DNA of 64,000 nucleotides from Parascedosporium putredinis (GCA_949357655.1 CASHTG010000007.1:310001-374000); one strand, 5' to 3'; positions 48,126-59,730 are shown, counted from the stretch's first letter. Notes: a model not told the origin generated them from the sequence alone. Program-made: numbers and translations.

Positions 48126-49432
48126 ACGGATAGTTGCTTCGGGCATTCGCAATAGCCCTTGTCGCTCGAAAATATCCCTTCACAACAACTGACCAGACAG
48201 AGCACTTTTCTGTTTTGGCCCCGACCTTTCTTTTTAAAAAGGAGACTGTTATGTGTGCTGACACTCCGACTGCTAGGCTTTGCTTCTTCCTTTATTTGGT
48301 CGATGAAACAGTTCGGGGCCATGAACTTTTACTCGCGTACTTCTCTTGACGGACTTGGGGACCCTTTGCCTTTCCATCCGTATGGTATGAATCGAGTTGC
48401 AAGGGATTAATGCCGCGACCTACTCGCGCGACACGCCGAGGAGGATGGCGAATGCGGCCCGAACATTGCGGTCAAACTTGCCCAGTTTCGACTTGGTGAG
48501 CCACGCATCACATGAAAATACACGGGGGGCAACCAGTCTATCTTGAACTGTTAGCTAGCGACCCATATTATCTCGTTTACTCTTCCCAACTAGTAGTAAA
48601 GACTAACCCAGATTGATCTCGCAATTACAATTACGCAACCACCCTGATGATTATAAGTGCCTGTATATCTTTCACACAGTGAAGGGGTGCAATATCAATT
48701 GATCATAGCAAGCCGCTAGGGAGATGCTAGCGGAACCCAGGCATTGATCAGATTGTAGTTGAACTAACCGCTATCCTCCGTTTTTACAAGGAGGATTTCT
48801 CCTGATATATAGACATCGCCTTGTGAAGATATCACAATCCCTCCCATCTAGATCCATATCCTTCAAATAGAGGTAGCTGGTCAATAGTTTGCGATGCGTT
48901 TAGTTATCTTCTTCTTACGGCAAAGGGATTAAGCCCGGTCGCCTCGCGTCCGTCCGTTGTCTAAACCGGCTACCACGAACGTCAGAGCTGTATTAGGTAT
49001 GTCGCCTCATCCAACTAGTTGTGGGTTTGCTAAGTTGTTGGATCAATGCCGGAGACACTAAGCCTACATGTATCTTGGCCACCACCCGGGGACCGCAATT
49101 TGCGGGAATAAGGGTATTTTGCTGGGGACAACGCTGTGCGCCTGTGAAACGCCGCACGTCTTGTCCTCACCTCATCCCCACTTCTCCCTTTCATCATAAT
49201 CAGTTCTCATAATTTTTTGAACTGTCCATGCAACAAGCAAACACTTTTGTGTCCACAAATACCGCCGGATACGCCATCAGCCCTATTACAAGTGACTGCA
49301 TATGCAGCGGCATCATCCCCACAGTTTTGAATCGGCAAAGCCCCCGCGAACCATTAGGATCACACCTCCGAAACGAAAGAGTAACTCAGCTTGGTTCCCG
49401 ATTGGTGGTAGCCCCTAGCACTAGTAGAGATT
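48126..49432. other. Intergenic
   Basis: No supported gene; AT-rich in its middle part. The gag-like frame begins at its right edge. Confidence 0.45.
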
Positions 49433-50504
49433 GTGGATATAAACAAGACCATACAATCGATAAAGATCACCACATTGTCGACCCCGAGTGAATATCAGAA
49501 GTGGAGGAGAGACATCCGCTTCGAAGCTCAGCTTCTGAAGATTTGGGACTATGTCAACCCGGAATTAGAAACAGAGGCGCCCCAGCTCCAAAAGCCCATA
49601 AGCTTCGACGAATACGTGAGGGCAAAGCTTGAGGAGTACGATAGAGGGACAGTACTGCATGCCTCCATGAGCCCGGGCTTTTGGTCTCTGAAAGTAGAAG
49701 AGTCCTCTGACGAGGAAACCGACAAACCAGCCCAGCCCATAAAAACCGACAGAGTTACGCAACAACCCACCACGGCTGATGGCACGCCAAGCTAGCACTG
49801 ATCAAGGCGCCAACCTCTCCAACGCCTGATGGGCACGAGCCCTACATGTATGACGAGGCCAGATACAAGGTCGAAAAAAGCGCCATGATGGCCTACTCGG
49901 CGCAGTTGACGGCGATAGATCACCAGAACAGGAGGACAGAGAAGATCCAAGACAGCCTGGGAAGGCTCCATCGACTCATGTGGGCCTCGGTGAAGGGCGA
50001 AGTGAGAGCGTTCGTACCTATAGAATCTACAACTACACCTCGCGAAGTGCTTCGAAAGGTGCATGACCATTGCAAAGCCAGGAGCAGAAGGGCGGCGGAA
50101 ATAGGTTGGAAAGCCGCCCTGGGTAGAGCAGCAAAAGAAAACCCTCCGGGCGTTTGGGTTGCCGATGTGACCGAGGCATGGCGAACGCTAGTGGATAGTG
50201 GCAGCCTGGGGGCCACGGATTTCTTTTCAGCAAAAGAGCTCTTCTGTGACGCCACTCTCGAATATGACACAGCTTGGGGAACATCATCCGCCAAGAAAAT
50301 GTGCAAAATTGGTTGGAAGAAGACCCAATCGAGACATTCAAATCCTTTCTAGCCGTACATGATGCCGTAGCATCCCGGCGGCAGCACCCCGGTATCACGG
50401 GAAGAACCATTAGCGGCCATCCGCGCGATCGTCCGCACGAGCTGGCGGGGGCGAGGTCGAGGTCAGCGACCCCAACCCGACCGAGTCCCGCGTACGAAAG
50501 ATGA
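49433..50504 (+). CDS. Retrotransposon Gag-like protein without pol (2 frameshifts)
   Basis: About 357 residues resembling the capsid part of Copia-type gag proteins. It opens with SEYQKWRRDIRFEAQLLKIWDYVNP, the typical 'W...I..A....lW..v' start, followed by a YDEARYKVEKSAMMAYSAQL helix, a KIQDSLGRLHRLMWASV helix and NVQNWLEEDPIETFKSFLAVHDAV. It ends in a basic RPSPAYER tail before any zinc knuckle, and no protease, integrase or RT follows. Single-base losses at 49781-49782 and 50276-50279 are repaired by one base each. No ATG is visible at the start (first candidate is GTG 49433, with a stop about 30 bases upstream), so the true start may lie in an upstream exon. Either a truncated element or a captured gag gene; unlike the Copia copy at 2-6 kb it has no premature stop apart from those two indels. 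Confidence 0.6.
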
Positions 50505-50933
50505 GGGCCGAGTGTCACAGCTTCGCTTGATCTGTGGCTCCCCTTATAGCTACCCTTAGCCGCCACGTGGACTTCTCAATTTGACGAGTTGGCGAAAGAG
50601 ACTTGCATCTAGATGTGTTGGCATTGTAAATTTTCAACTCCGCGAAATCTATCCACCTAATTCTCAGCTGCTCTTTGGTTGGGTTTAGTCCGACGCGGTG
50701 ACCGTGTCAGTACAACATCCTGTCGCAGGTGCCTGAGTAAAGCTTGGGTGGCATTTTCAAGATGCTGTATCTCATGCGCGGCGTCACTCTTCACAGCAGA
50801 ATGACGGTTACTGAATTCTAATGGACATGTGTTATCAACAAGGGTATAATTATGATTCAAGACTTCTAGGGAAAATAAATGCAATATGGATAATATTGGC
50901 AGATCCTTTAATCATCGCCACCTTCCACAAAAC
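50505..50933. other. Intergenic
   Basis: This separates the convergent gag-like ORF and the GH18 gene. No zinc knuckle or protease sequence of a retroelement could be found here. Confidence 0.45.
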
Positions 50934-51828
50934 CTACATATCAGAATCAGTTGGGACGTCGGCACTTGTGAAAATGTCCCGGATCATGGCAGCCCACAAC
51001 CACGGCTTACCTTCCCCATGCGTGCTTGTGAGTGAATTAAAGTATTCCCACCCCATCACACCCCCGAATTTGGGATACGTCCGAATCAGTTTCGTCAGCG
51101 TCTTCTTGAGCGGCTCATCCTCGACCCAGCCATCTCCGTTCCTCGGATTCGTGATGAGACCGACCACGATCTTCTCCGGCGGCCATCCCCTCCTGACGAT
51201 ATCCTCGTAGCCTGCCGTCCGGCTCATATCACCCCAACCGCAGTAGAACTGCACGTTATACCAAGCGACTCGGGCACCTAGTCCCTTTTCCAGCTCTTCG
51301 TAGTTGAACCCAGACAGGTTTTGCAAGTTAGACATGGCCGGGGCGACGGGGGCCAACGTAATGAGGAACTCCCGGCCAAAATCGTGCTTGAGATGATCGA
51401 TGAGCCGGATGATGCCTCCAAACGACATGGCCTCTTCCACGTCCAGGTCCAGCCCGTTTAAGCCCGTCTTGGTAATCATGGCCTTGAGATGCTGGTAATA
51501 CTCGTCGAACCGCGCGTGGGTCCCGTCGAGCTTCATAAAGGACCCCTGGGCAGCGCCACCAACATGCCCAGTACCTTGACTCCATTGATTGGAAGGTGCG
51601 CACCTCGGCCCAGAGTGGGTCATTCCGGGGCGCGTCGAAGGGGTCGTCGTTGAGGTAGATGCACCCTAGCTTCGGCGGGGAGTGGATGTGGACGGCTGCG
51701 ATGATGACGTGCGTCACGCCCGTCTTCTCCGTCAAGAGGGGCAGTGCGGAGATGAACTTGCCGCTGCGGTGGTGGGTTTGGTGGTAGCAGATGATTCGCC
51801 GGGGCGTAGGGATGGGGACTTTGGCCAT
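50934..51828 (-). CDS. GH18 chitinase-like protein (2 frameshifts)
   Basis: Glycoside hydrolase family 18 TIM barrel. The start at 51828 gives MAKVPIPTPRRIICYHQTHH; a further upstream in-frame Met (51873) is less like the family. Strands are recognisable as RRIICYHQT, THVIIAAVHI, VKVLGMLGGAAQGSF and the catalytic strand GLNGLDLDVEE: the DxxDxDxE box reads N-x-x-D-x-D-x-E, with the general-acid Glu (about residue 132) kept and the outermost Asp replaced by Asn. Later barrel strands are VAWYNVQFYCGWGD, EKIVVGLIT and GGVMGWEYFNS. Two bases are missing, at 51582-51583 and 51559-51560, bridging TFQSM to GAAQGSF. About 298 residues, no signal peptide, no chitin-binding module. It resembles small intracellular GH18 proteins; substrate could be chitin or an N-glycan (ENGase-like). 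Confidence 0.85.
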
Positions 51829-53088
51829 TCCGGGAGCGGGGAGGCGGAGCCAGCTGAGATCTGGGTGCCACACACCGACGTATGAGACGGCTAGGGATAG
51901 AACTCAAGAGGAGATTTTAGTAAAAGAGACTACATGTAAATAAAGATTTATAACATGGCCTATAAATTCGCCAAGGGCGTGAGACTCTTGTGTTTCTTCC
52001 TCACGCCGTCTGCTACGGTTGGCGCGGGGTTGCTGGGAGTTTCAGCTCGTGGCACAGAAGTGGGCGGGCAAGGCGGATATGCGATTATTCATCAATTCCG
52101 TATTTCACTAACCAGAATCAACTTGAGTGAGCTGAACAAATCGTCAATTCATTTCTTGTGCTGTACACCACCACAATTCCAATCCCGACTTGCCGAGAAG
52201 CGGTCGTCCTTGAAACTACAAACGCGGACGGCGGGGCCAAAGGTTTTACCCCGGTAGGCTTTGGCGTCTCGCTCTGCGTTGTACAGAATCGTGGGCTCTC
52301 CGAACTTTGTCTAGCTTCTGTTGACAGGATATAAGCCTCAATCTTTAGACCTCTAATAGACAGGGAGCGTTCCCCTGTCCTTTTTGGTCCATCAGCTTCC
52401 ACATCGCAGTCCACTCAAGTATGTCGTTGGCTTTTTCCAGCCTAAAGAGCACAAGGCGAAAGTGCCGTTGATGTCGGCTGACGAACATATATGGGGGCTT
52501 ATTTCATAATCTAGCTTTAAAATCTTCCCCGTTCCTGCCTGGCCGCTCTCTCCACCAGCATGTAGAATAGATTGGTCAATAATTGAGGCATGACTCCACC
52601 AAGCCTGGAAGTTATGGAAGGTTGGACTCTCATCTAGTCCTACTAGTAGTAGATTAGCACTCATCACCTACTCGCCTCTTCCTTCCTCTTATGATAGTAT
52701 CTACTAAACCTCTTTAAACTAAGCATTTGCTCCTTCCTATTTTCCCCACCTCTTTAACTGTGGACATCTCTATATGTTTCTAATCACGTGGGCATCTTAA
52801 AATCTGTAAATCTACACAAAAGCACCTCCCACTAGAGTTAGCTTCGCTATGGGTTCTATTTGTTGGGAACTACGAAAAAGCAACCTATTTCCCTGCAGTT
52901 CAACCACCTACAGCTTAGAGGAGGAGGCAGATATTACGTTTCCTTTCTTCTCTCAACATTGCTTGTCCTATACTTCTTTCCTCATTCGCGATACAGGCCC
53001 ACTCTTTGTTCAAGAGCGGAATCCCATAATCGACATCTGACAGGGACCAAGTTCAATCCCTCCAACTGTCTGTGACAGGACCGGCAAG
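51829..53088. other. Intergenic with LTR relic
   Basis: Upstream regions of the GH18 gene (left) and the Ipa-like gene (right). The only supported feature between them is the LTR relic at about 52240-52394. Confidence 0.5.
52240..52394 (-). repeat. Solo LTR relic related to the Copia LTR
   Basis: Shares with the LTR at 5750-5923 the strings GTTGAC(A)CGGATATAAGCCTC, CTAAT..ACAGG.AGCGTTCCCCTGTCC and the end GTC(C/T)A(A/T)CA, in the same order, spacing and orientation. The left third is much more diverged, so that boundary is approximate. No internal element sequence is adjacent, consistent with a solo LTR or a truncated copy of a sister family. Confidence 0.65.
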
Positions 53089-55251
53089 ATGAGCCAAACG
53101 CTAGTATCTTCCCTCGCCCAGAGCACCATGGACCTCCACGCGGATCTCGTGAGCAGATATAAACGACACCACGCTGCCGTCGAAAAGGCATGGCGCTCAT
53201 TCGACAAACAACAGCGTGCCAAGTGCATGAAGGCAGGAGCAGCTGAGGGCGTTGTTCTCAAGCATGCTCTAGACCACACTCTCGGCAATGTGAACAAGAT
53301 TATCCCCGAGTGGAACCTTCGAGACGTTTGCGAGGATCCAGAACACGCCCTAGCTATCCTCAAACATCGGGCTACGAATACCTTGATGACGCAGTACGCC
53401 ATTGGCCACGACGGCGGCCTCGGGGACAAGAATCTCATCCATAAAATGATGGTGACCCGTGGGCTTCGTCACGTCGATGAAGCGAGCATGGCACACGGCT
53501 TCGCGTTTTTCTCAGCGAAGAAGACTACGGGCAATTCCTTCGAGTACAGCCGTCACATGCGAAGGGATTCATGGAGGCAACGAAACATGCAGTGGAGCGA
53601 GGATTGTGTATTCGTGAGGATATGGGCAATTTTGTCCTCCAGAGGCAGATGACCCTAATTCAAGTGCTCGTCATCCTCATCGATGACATTCTCGAAGAGG
53701 GCTCAGAGACGAGGGACAAGAGCGCCATCAAGTCTAAGCCTGACAAGGCTGCTGCTGCGGCCTTCTCTCGTCTTACCGTGTCCGAGCCGCAGGCCAAAGT
53801 CTCCCTTCCTGCCCTTGTCGAAAATTCGCGAGACCAAAAGGAGTCTCTCGAAGAATACCTCCGCCTGCTCACCGAGGAGCCGGTCGTACTTACGCATGCC
53901 GTCAACAATTGGTTTTATAGCCGAACGGAACTTCTGCCTGACGAAAAGGGCCGCCGTCTCCCAGTCCACGGGGACAAGTATATCAGTGGCGCCGTCCTCG
54001 ATGCTCTCCGAAACACTGTTCAGGGCGTGGCGATCTGGGAGTATATCACGGGGGCGATGGAGTTGTTTGCCAAGCCAGGGCATGACAAGGCCTATCGTGC
54101 GATGCTGCTCCAAGAGCTGTCAAATGTATGCCAGATGGAGTACGAGCGCACACAAGCCGTATTCAAGCGCCAGGTCCAGACTGCTTCTGGTGACAAGTAT
54201 ATCAAACGCGTATCCAATGCCTACGATAAGGCTGGCAACGCAAAAGTGTCTATGAAGGGCAAACCCGAAGATTTTACCCTGTCTGATCCGCAGCTGATGT
54301 ACATCTTGCGGCTTTGCCAGCCCGAAACCAACGTTGTCAAGGCGTATGACTGGGTGAAAAAGCTGGGCGAGCTCCACGCCACCTATCCCGAAGAGAGCGA
54401 AAAGATGGAGGAGAGAGAAGCCGAGGCCTTGTATGACCTGATGATCATTGTGTCTTTTGTCCACGATTTATCCACCGTGGTCACCTTGCCATCCGTGTCC
54501 AAGAAGACCGGCCAACGCTTTATTTCTGAAGATTTAAAGCTTCAGACTGAACTCAATAAGGTTAAGCCTGACTTGGATCTTCGATCATTCGCCGCTCCCA
54601 TCGACAATCTTCGTGAGCCAGGCATGGCCGAGGGGCTCTGAACACACTGGATGAGTTTGTCGCGGAGAGAACTGGGAGCAAGTTGGGCATGCTTTACTAC
54701 GATATGGTCCAGGACTGCTTGTCTGATCTCCGACGCCGCCTCGGGGAAGCCATGGCTGCGAAGGCCGAACAGAAGAAAAGGTTGGGCCGCCTACTGTCCA
54801 AGCGCCCATCGATACACAGCAGACGCCAGAGGCGGTAGTTGAGACTCGGAAGCAAAAGGAAAAGGTCAAGACACGCCCTCCCCATTCTTCGGTATATAAT
54901 ATCGCTCCAGCTACTGCGAGCGACGACGAGGAGGTGGATGCCCCTTCGGGAAAGATCAAGGTCAATTCGTCCACCTATGACGTCTTCTCCTCGCTCTTTA
55001 CCAAGGACAAGTCCCGAGGCTCCGTTAATTGGACGTCTTTCGAAGGCGCCATGGCGAGCTTGGGATTCTCTGTGCTGCCAAAATTTGGGTCCATCTATAC
55101 ATTTAGCCCTCCAGAGTCAATGGGCGTCAAGAGATCGATTACTATCCACCGCCCTCATCAGTCCCGCATCGAGGGGTACTTGGTGCCCATCTTTGCCAGG
55201 CGCCTGAAGAGAGTTTTCGGATGGGGCCAAGATACTTTCGAGGTTGCTTAG
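53089..55251 (+). CDS. 'Ipa'-type large fungal protein of unknown function (3 frameshifts)
   Basis: About 721 residues, matching from memory a Sordariomycete family annotated 'Ipa protein', whose function is unknown. The N-terminal region has AWRSFDKQQRAKCMKAGAAEG, IIPEWNLRDVCEDPEHAL and MVTRGLRHVDEASMAHGFAFF. The middle has QMTLIQVLVILIDDILEEGS, EPVVLTHAVNNWFYSRTEL, DEKGRRLPVHGDKYISGA and LCQPETNVVKAYDW. The C-terminal part, after an acidic linker, carries VNSSTYDVFSSLF, GSVNWTSFEGAMASLGFSV, GSIYTFSPPES and IFARRLKRVFGWGQ. That last block is a conserved fungal module that reminds me of the HicA-like small RNA-binding fold (inference). Frame breaks at 53564-53566, 54632-54635 and 54776-54779 are each closed by one base. 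No signal peptide or membrane helix. Confidence 0.75.
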
Positions 55252-55874
55252 GCTACCTGTGCGACTCTTGCTTGTTCTACAATTGCCATTGAGGGAGAAC
55301 AATGAATGGGTCGACTACAACCTTGTTGGCGATAATAGGCTCAGTAACCATTGTTCATTACCTATCATATGGGCGAGCGGAGCCTGAGCTTAATCTTAAT
55401 CATCGGATCGGAAATTGTTCTTAGCATCTATTCATGATGGCTATCCAAAACTCTCGAAGAATATTGTTTGCCTGACGCGTTGTCATCAAGTCATCCTGTG
55501 GAGGCGTTAGAAAAGGCTGCTGGAGTAGTTCGACGTGTCTTGATTAATGAGTTCGGTTTTATATGGCGAGGTAACGGAGAGCAGAGGATGATTTCATATT
55601 GCGCGTTTGAAAGCTACATGTACTATAGGTACAGATGAAACCTTAGACCATGTCTACATATGGATGTAGTTTCCTTATCTTAGGTTAGCATCCAATCGAC
55701 GTTTAAGAAAAACATAAACTGCAAGTCTGTTGAGCTTAAATGCAAAAGAGAGAGAGGTTAGAAATACTGATAATTCTATTCTCGCGATATTCCAACCTTT
55801 TGCTGACGCCATTTCCGACTCACAATGACTCGATCCCCATCAACAAGGTTATCCCATGCGTCGACGATGTCGAG
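55252..55874. other. Intergenic
   Basis: Spacer between two genes in tandem. An in-frame ATG at 55740 would extend the next gene by 45 residues, but that extension looks like leader sequence. Confidence 0.4.
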
Positions 55875-57243
55875 ATGTCACCTGTGCCAGAGTATCACGA
55901 GCTTGAATTTCCAAAGTCTGAACTCGGCACAAAACCCATGGGAATAACGCCCACGTATAACAACAACTTCCGCCCCTTTTACACCCCCATCAAGCTCCTT
56001 CGCAAGGTACCAAATTCCACCAAGCAAGCCTCCAGTTCATCCACCAAACCGCCAGACTTTAACACCAGCAAAACACAAAAAAACCCGACATCTACCCCTT
56101 CCGCTAAGGAAGAAGATAATAAAAACAGCAAAATGCCCATAGAACTCCACCGCAACTACGACAAAGCCTGGGAAAACCACAACAGCAAAATGGCCGCCCA
56201 AGAAGCCGAGCGCCGCCGCCGCCCCACCCCCGAAGAAAAAGCCAACTTTTGGCAACCCGGCGACTTCTACAAGCACAACCGCCTGCTCGAGCGCGTCTCC
56301 GCCCTCGTCAACCAGGCCAAGAACGCGCGCAACGAGGCCGCCCGCGCCGCTGCCGACGCGTACCTTGACCGCGTGTACGGCGGTAGCGGCGGCGGTAGCG
56401 AGGAAAGCTGTCCGACGAGGCCCTCGAGGCCCTACGCGCCTCCCTCACCGAGGACTTTTGCGTCTGGAGCTCGTGCGTCGCCGGCCTGGCCCGCCGGCAC
56501 GATCGCTACCGCATGTCTCAGCGGAGCCGGCCTAGCTCCCTACCCCGGAGTGGGAGAAGATGTCGTGGCTGCTCCGGTATACTGTAAATACAATGCCCCC
56601 GTTGATTTCTCATCCCCCGTTTGCTCTCGCTGAATCGCGTGGTCAGAAAACTCCCCTCAAGCAACTCCTCGCCATCCAACTTAGTCATGACCTCAACACC
56701 ATCCGTAAATACCTCAAATTCGCCGAAGCCCAGGAACAAGCCGGCGTCGGACCCGAATTCATGACCAAGCTCACCAAGACGATGCGCCTCAGCGACCTCG
56801 CCTTTGGTTGGGACATTTTCCGGGATGATTTCACGGCAGAGACGGTCCAAAAGTGGCTCGACGACCTCCAGGACCCCAAGAAGCTAGAGGAGGCGGACGA
56901 GGAGGATCGCAAGTTCATACAGGGCATCGACAAATCCACCATGGACACCATCAAGGAGCTTTTCGATACGGATGAAAAATGCCAAACCATGTGGGACATG
57001 TATGCGGATGTCGAGTGGTCCAACGACTACAAGCATCTGAAGGAAGAGGAAAAGGCCATCGCAGCATTGGCCGAGGATAAGAAGAAACTGGAAGCGCTGT
57101 CAGAGCTCTTTCTTGAACAATGCGGACAACAGCATTCCAACCTCGTAACTATGGGAGAACGGCAGAAACTTGCAAATACAGCAGGCAGAGCGTCACTCTT
57201 CATGGATCTGGACAAACCCCTGCCAGCCGCAAAGGTTGCTTAA
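55875..57243 (+). CDS. Hypothetical protein, about 456 aa (2 frameshifts)
   Basis: No family recognised. From ATG 55875 the protein starts MSPVPEYHELEFPKSELG, has a Ser/Thr/Lys-rich linker, then a charged helical stretch NYDKAWENHNSKMAAQEAERR and VNQAKNARNEAARAAADAYLD. After a break at the AAA run 56404-56406 it continues LSDEALEALRASLTEDFCVWSS, and after a second at the CCCC run 56543-56546 as EWEKMSWLLRYTVNTMPPLIS. The C-terminal 200 residues are a highly charged helical domain (LRLSDLAFGWDIF-like, WLDDLQDPKKLEEADEEDRKF, KKLEALSELFLEQCGQQ). Both breaks need one extra base. It is in tandem with the Ipa-like gene and could be functionally linked, but nothing in the sequence shows this. An alternative start is 55740. 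Confidence 0.65.
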
Positions 57244-57651
57244 TATGAAAATTATAGAGTCAGGAAGACCAGGGGCGTGACAGGGAGAAGCGTAACAGTA
57301 AGGCGGCAAGATGACTCCAAAATACAAGTTATATTTGTGGCTCGTTCTATTAAGTAAAAAATATTTTGACACAAGAAAATGGAAGAAGAAATCTGCGCAA
57401 GCGAGAAGCCCCAGACTCCACAAAGGAGCGCCTGATGACGTCCGGGTATAAATGATTGGTATTTTTGCCGCAAAACCCCTTTTCAAGCACCAACACTTTC
57501 CTGTTCGGATGAAATCAACGAAAAGATGTAGCTATAGCTTTCTTAGTATATCCAAAGAAAAGGACGATCCTGTCTTCGCTTAGCTTGTTGCCCATGCCTT
57601 AACGGGCAAGGGAAACAGGCCCGGCGTCGTACAGAAAGAGCATTGGTAAAT
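57244..57651. other. Convergent intergenic region
   Basis: This 408-base spacer lies between two gene 3' ends and must hold both poly(A) sites. No further feature seen. Confidence 0.5.
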
Positions 57652-59730
57652 TTAGGCCCTCGAGGTCCAGTGGGGAGCGTTGGAGATGATGCCAGTAAGG
57701 CAGCCAGAGATAATACCGGCGGTGGGAAGGGTGATGATCCAGCCCATGTAGATCCAAGCGATCATGCGCCAGTTGATGGAGCGCCAGGTACCAGAGCAGA
57801 GACCGACACCGACGGTGGCGCCAGTGATGCACTGCGTAGTAGAGACAGGGAGCTCTGTACATGCGATAGTTAGCATACTACTCTCAATCCATGTGAAAGA
57901 ATACGGTACAACTTACTCAAGCGAGTGGCAAGAATGATGGTACAGGCGGAACCCAACTCCATGGAGAAACCACGCGAGGGGAGTGGAGGGTGAGGCGGTT
58001 ACCAAGGTTGCGCATGATATTGTAACCATAAGTCCAGATACCGAGAGCGATACCAACACCACCAAAGACGCTAAAGGGAAGATACCAGAGATTAGTAAAC
58101 TATTTCATTTTGCTTTTATTCCACCGAGGATCAAACTTACAGAATCCAGTCAGGAACGGGGAGCTTGGAGCCAGCGAGGGTACCGCTAGACCAGATCTGG
58201 TAGATGGTGGCATAAGGGCCGATGGCGTTGGCGACATCGTTGGCACCGTGGGTGAAGGAGGCGGTACAGGCGGTCAAAACCTGGAGGAAAGAGTAGAGAT
58301 ATTCGGCCTTGTTGTCGTAGTGCTTGACGTGGGCGTGCATCTCGTTGAGATCGCCAGTGAGAACGCTCTCCTTCTTCTGCATGTTGATGATGTCCTGGTC
58401 AACACCCTGGAGGAAGACCTTCTTGAGAGCCCAGAAGAGGAAGGCACCAGAGTACCAAGGAGCGTCGGGCTTGGGGCCAACAATGGACTTGTGGACGTAA
58501 GCACCGGGAGCGGGCTGCTGCTCCTGGCCGTCGTCAGAGCCGCTGGCAATGACCTTGCCCTCGGTGTCTTCGTGGCTTCCCTTGGTCTCCTCACCGTTGG
58601 CACCCCTGGACTCAAGGTCGCGGTTCTGGCTGTTGCGGTTGCGGAGGGCTTCAAGCTCCTCTCGGGTAAGGTGGCCAGCGTAGAAGTCGGTGATACCGCC
58701 CTTGGCACCCTCGGGCTGCGCAGGAGGCTCGGGGCGCTTGAGGAGGAGAGGGCCCATGGGGATGTGCCACCAGCGGAGCTGCCAGTCATCCTTGACGACG
58801 ATGCGGTACAACCAAGGAATGAGGAAGATGGAGATGAAAATGGCAAAGGCAGCGCCAACACCGATAATCATACCAACGGTCTCGGCGGTGGCGAAGGTAA
58901 TCTTGATAGATCCACCCTTCCAGACGACAAGCATGGTCAACAGAGAAGCAGTGATACCGAAGTAGACGGGAACGAGCATGAGACCGCGCATGACGGGGTT
59001 GCTTCGAAGCATGACACCGTACTTGGTAATGGTAAAGATGATAGCAGCGAAAGCTCCCGAAATACCAGGGGCAATGATCCAGGCCAAGAACACTTGAATG
59101 ACACCAGAGTTGATACCACCCTCCTTGTCGACCCAGTGGATGTTATCGGCACCAACGAGGGCAATACCCATACCGAGGATACCACCCATGATGGAGTGAG
59201 TAGTAGAAACAGGGAGACCGATCTTGGTGCAGAAGGTGAGGTAGACAGAGGAGGCAACGACTGCGCAGACCATACCGAGCATAAGCATGCCGGGGTCTTC
59301 CTTGAACTGGTCGATATCGACAATCTTGGTGCGGATGGTATCGGCAACACGGGCACCGACACCTACGGAACCGGCAAGCTCAAGGACGGAACCGAGAGAC
59401 ATGGCCTGGAGGTACCCGACGGATCGGGAGGAGACCGATGTGGCCCAAGAGTTGGCGACATCGTTGGCACCTGCATGAGAAAGGCATCTCGTTAGTTGGA
59501 AGGCATTGAAGAGTGGCTTGCAGATGGGGTGGGAAGTAGCAACGCTAGTGGCGGCGACCGCTCTGATTGATTTGGTCTTATCTTGCGGCGGGGTAGAGGT
59601 ACAGGCACAGAACGGGGAAGGCTTGGTGGGCGGGTGGAAGCCGAAAGGACTTACCAATGTTCCAAGCATCAAGGAAGGCAAAGATGGTGCCAATGGCGAA
59701 GAGGTAGTCGTACTGGTGAAGAGTGGGCAT
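57652..59730 (-). CDS. PHO89: PHO89-type sodium/phosphate symporter (4 exons, 1 frameshift)
   Basis: Inorganic phosphate transporter of the PiT family, plasma-membrane Na+/phosphate symport. Exons (minus): 59655-59730, 58141-59470, 57917-58070, 57652-57854, all GT-AG with matching phases. Both family signature repeats are present: GANDVANSWATSV at the start of exon 2 and HGANDVANAIGP in the second half, each paired with a PVSTT motif (GLPVSTTHS and LKLPVSTTQC). A long hydrophilic central loop rich in Glu, Asn and Gln lies between the two membrane halves, as in PHO89 and Neurospora PHO-4. One base is missing at the C run opposite 57978-57981. About 587 residues, usual length. Such genes are induced by phosphate starvation; whether the distant CACGTG boxes upstream matter is unclear. 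The 461-residue open frame on the opposite strand is a codon shadow. Confidence 0.95.

Noticed and set aside
9923..57981. Programmed ribosomal frameshifting as the explanation of the many frame breaks
   Set aside because: The breaks occur at unrelated short runs in unrelated genes, lack a common slippery heptamer or downstream structure, and many genes would need several events.
58110..59495. 461-codon open frame on the plus strand
   Set aside because: It lies exactly opposite PHO89 exon 2; its Val/Gly/Asp-rich composition is the typical shadow of a GC-biased membrane-protein gene.
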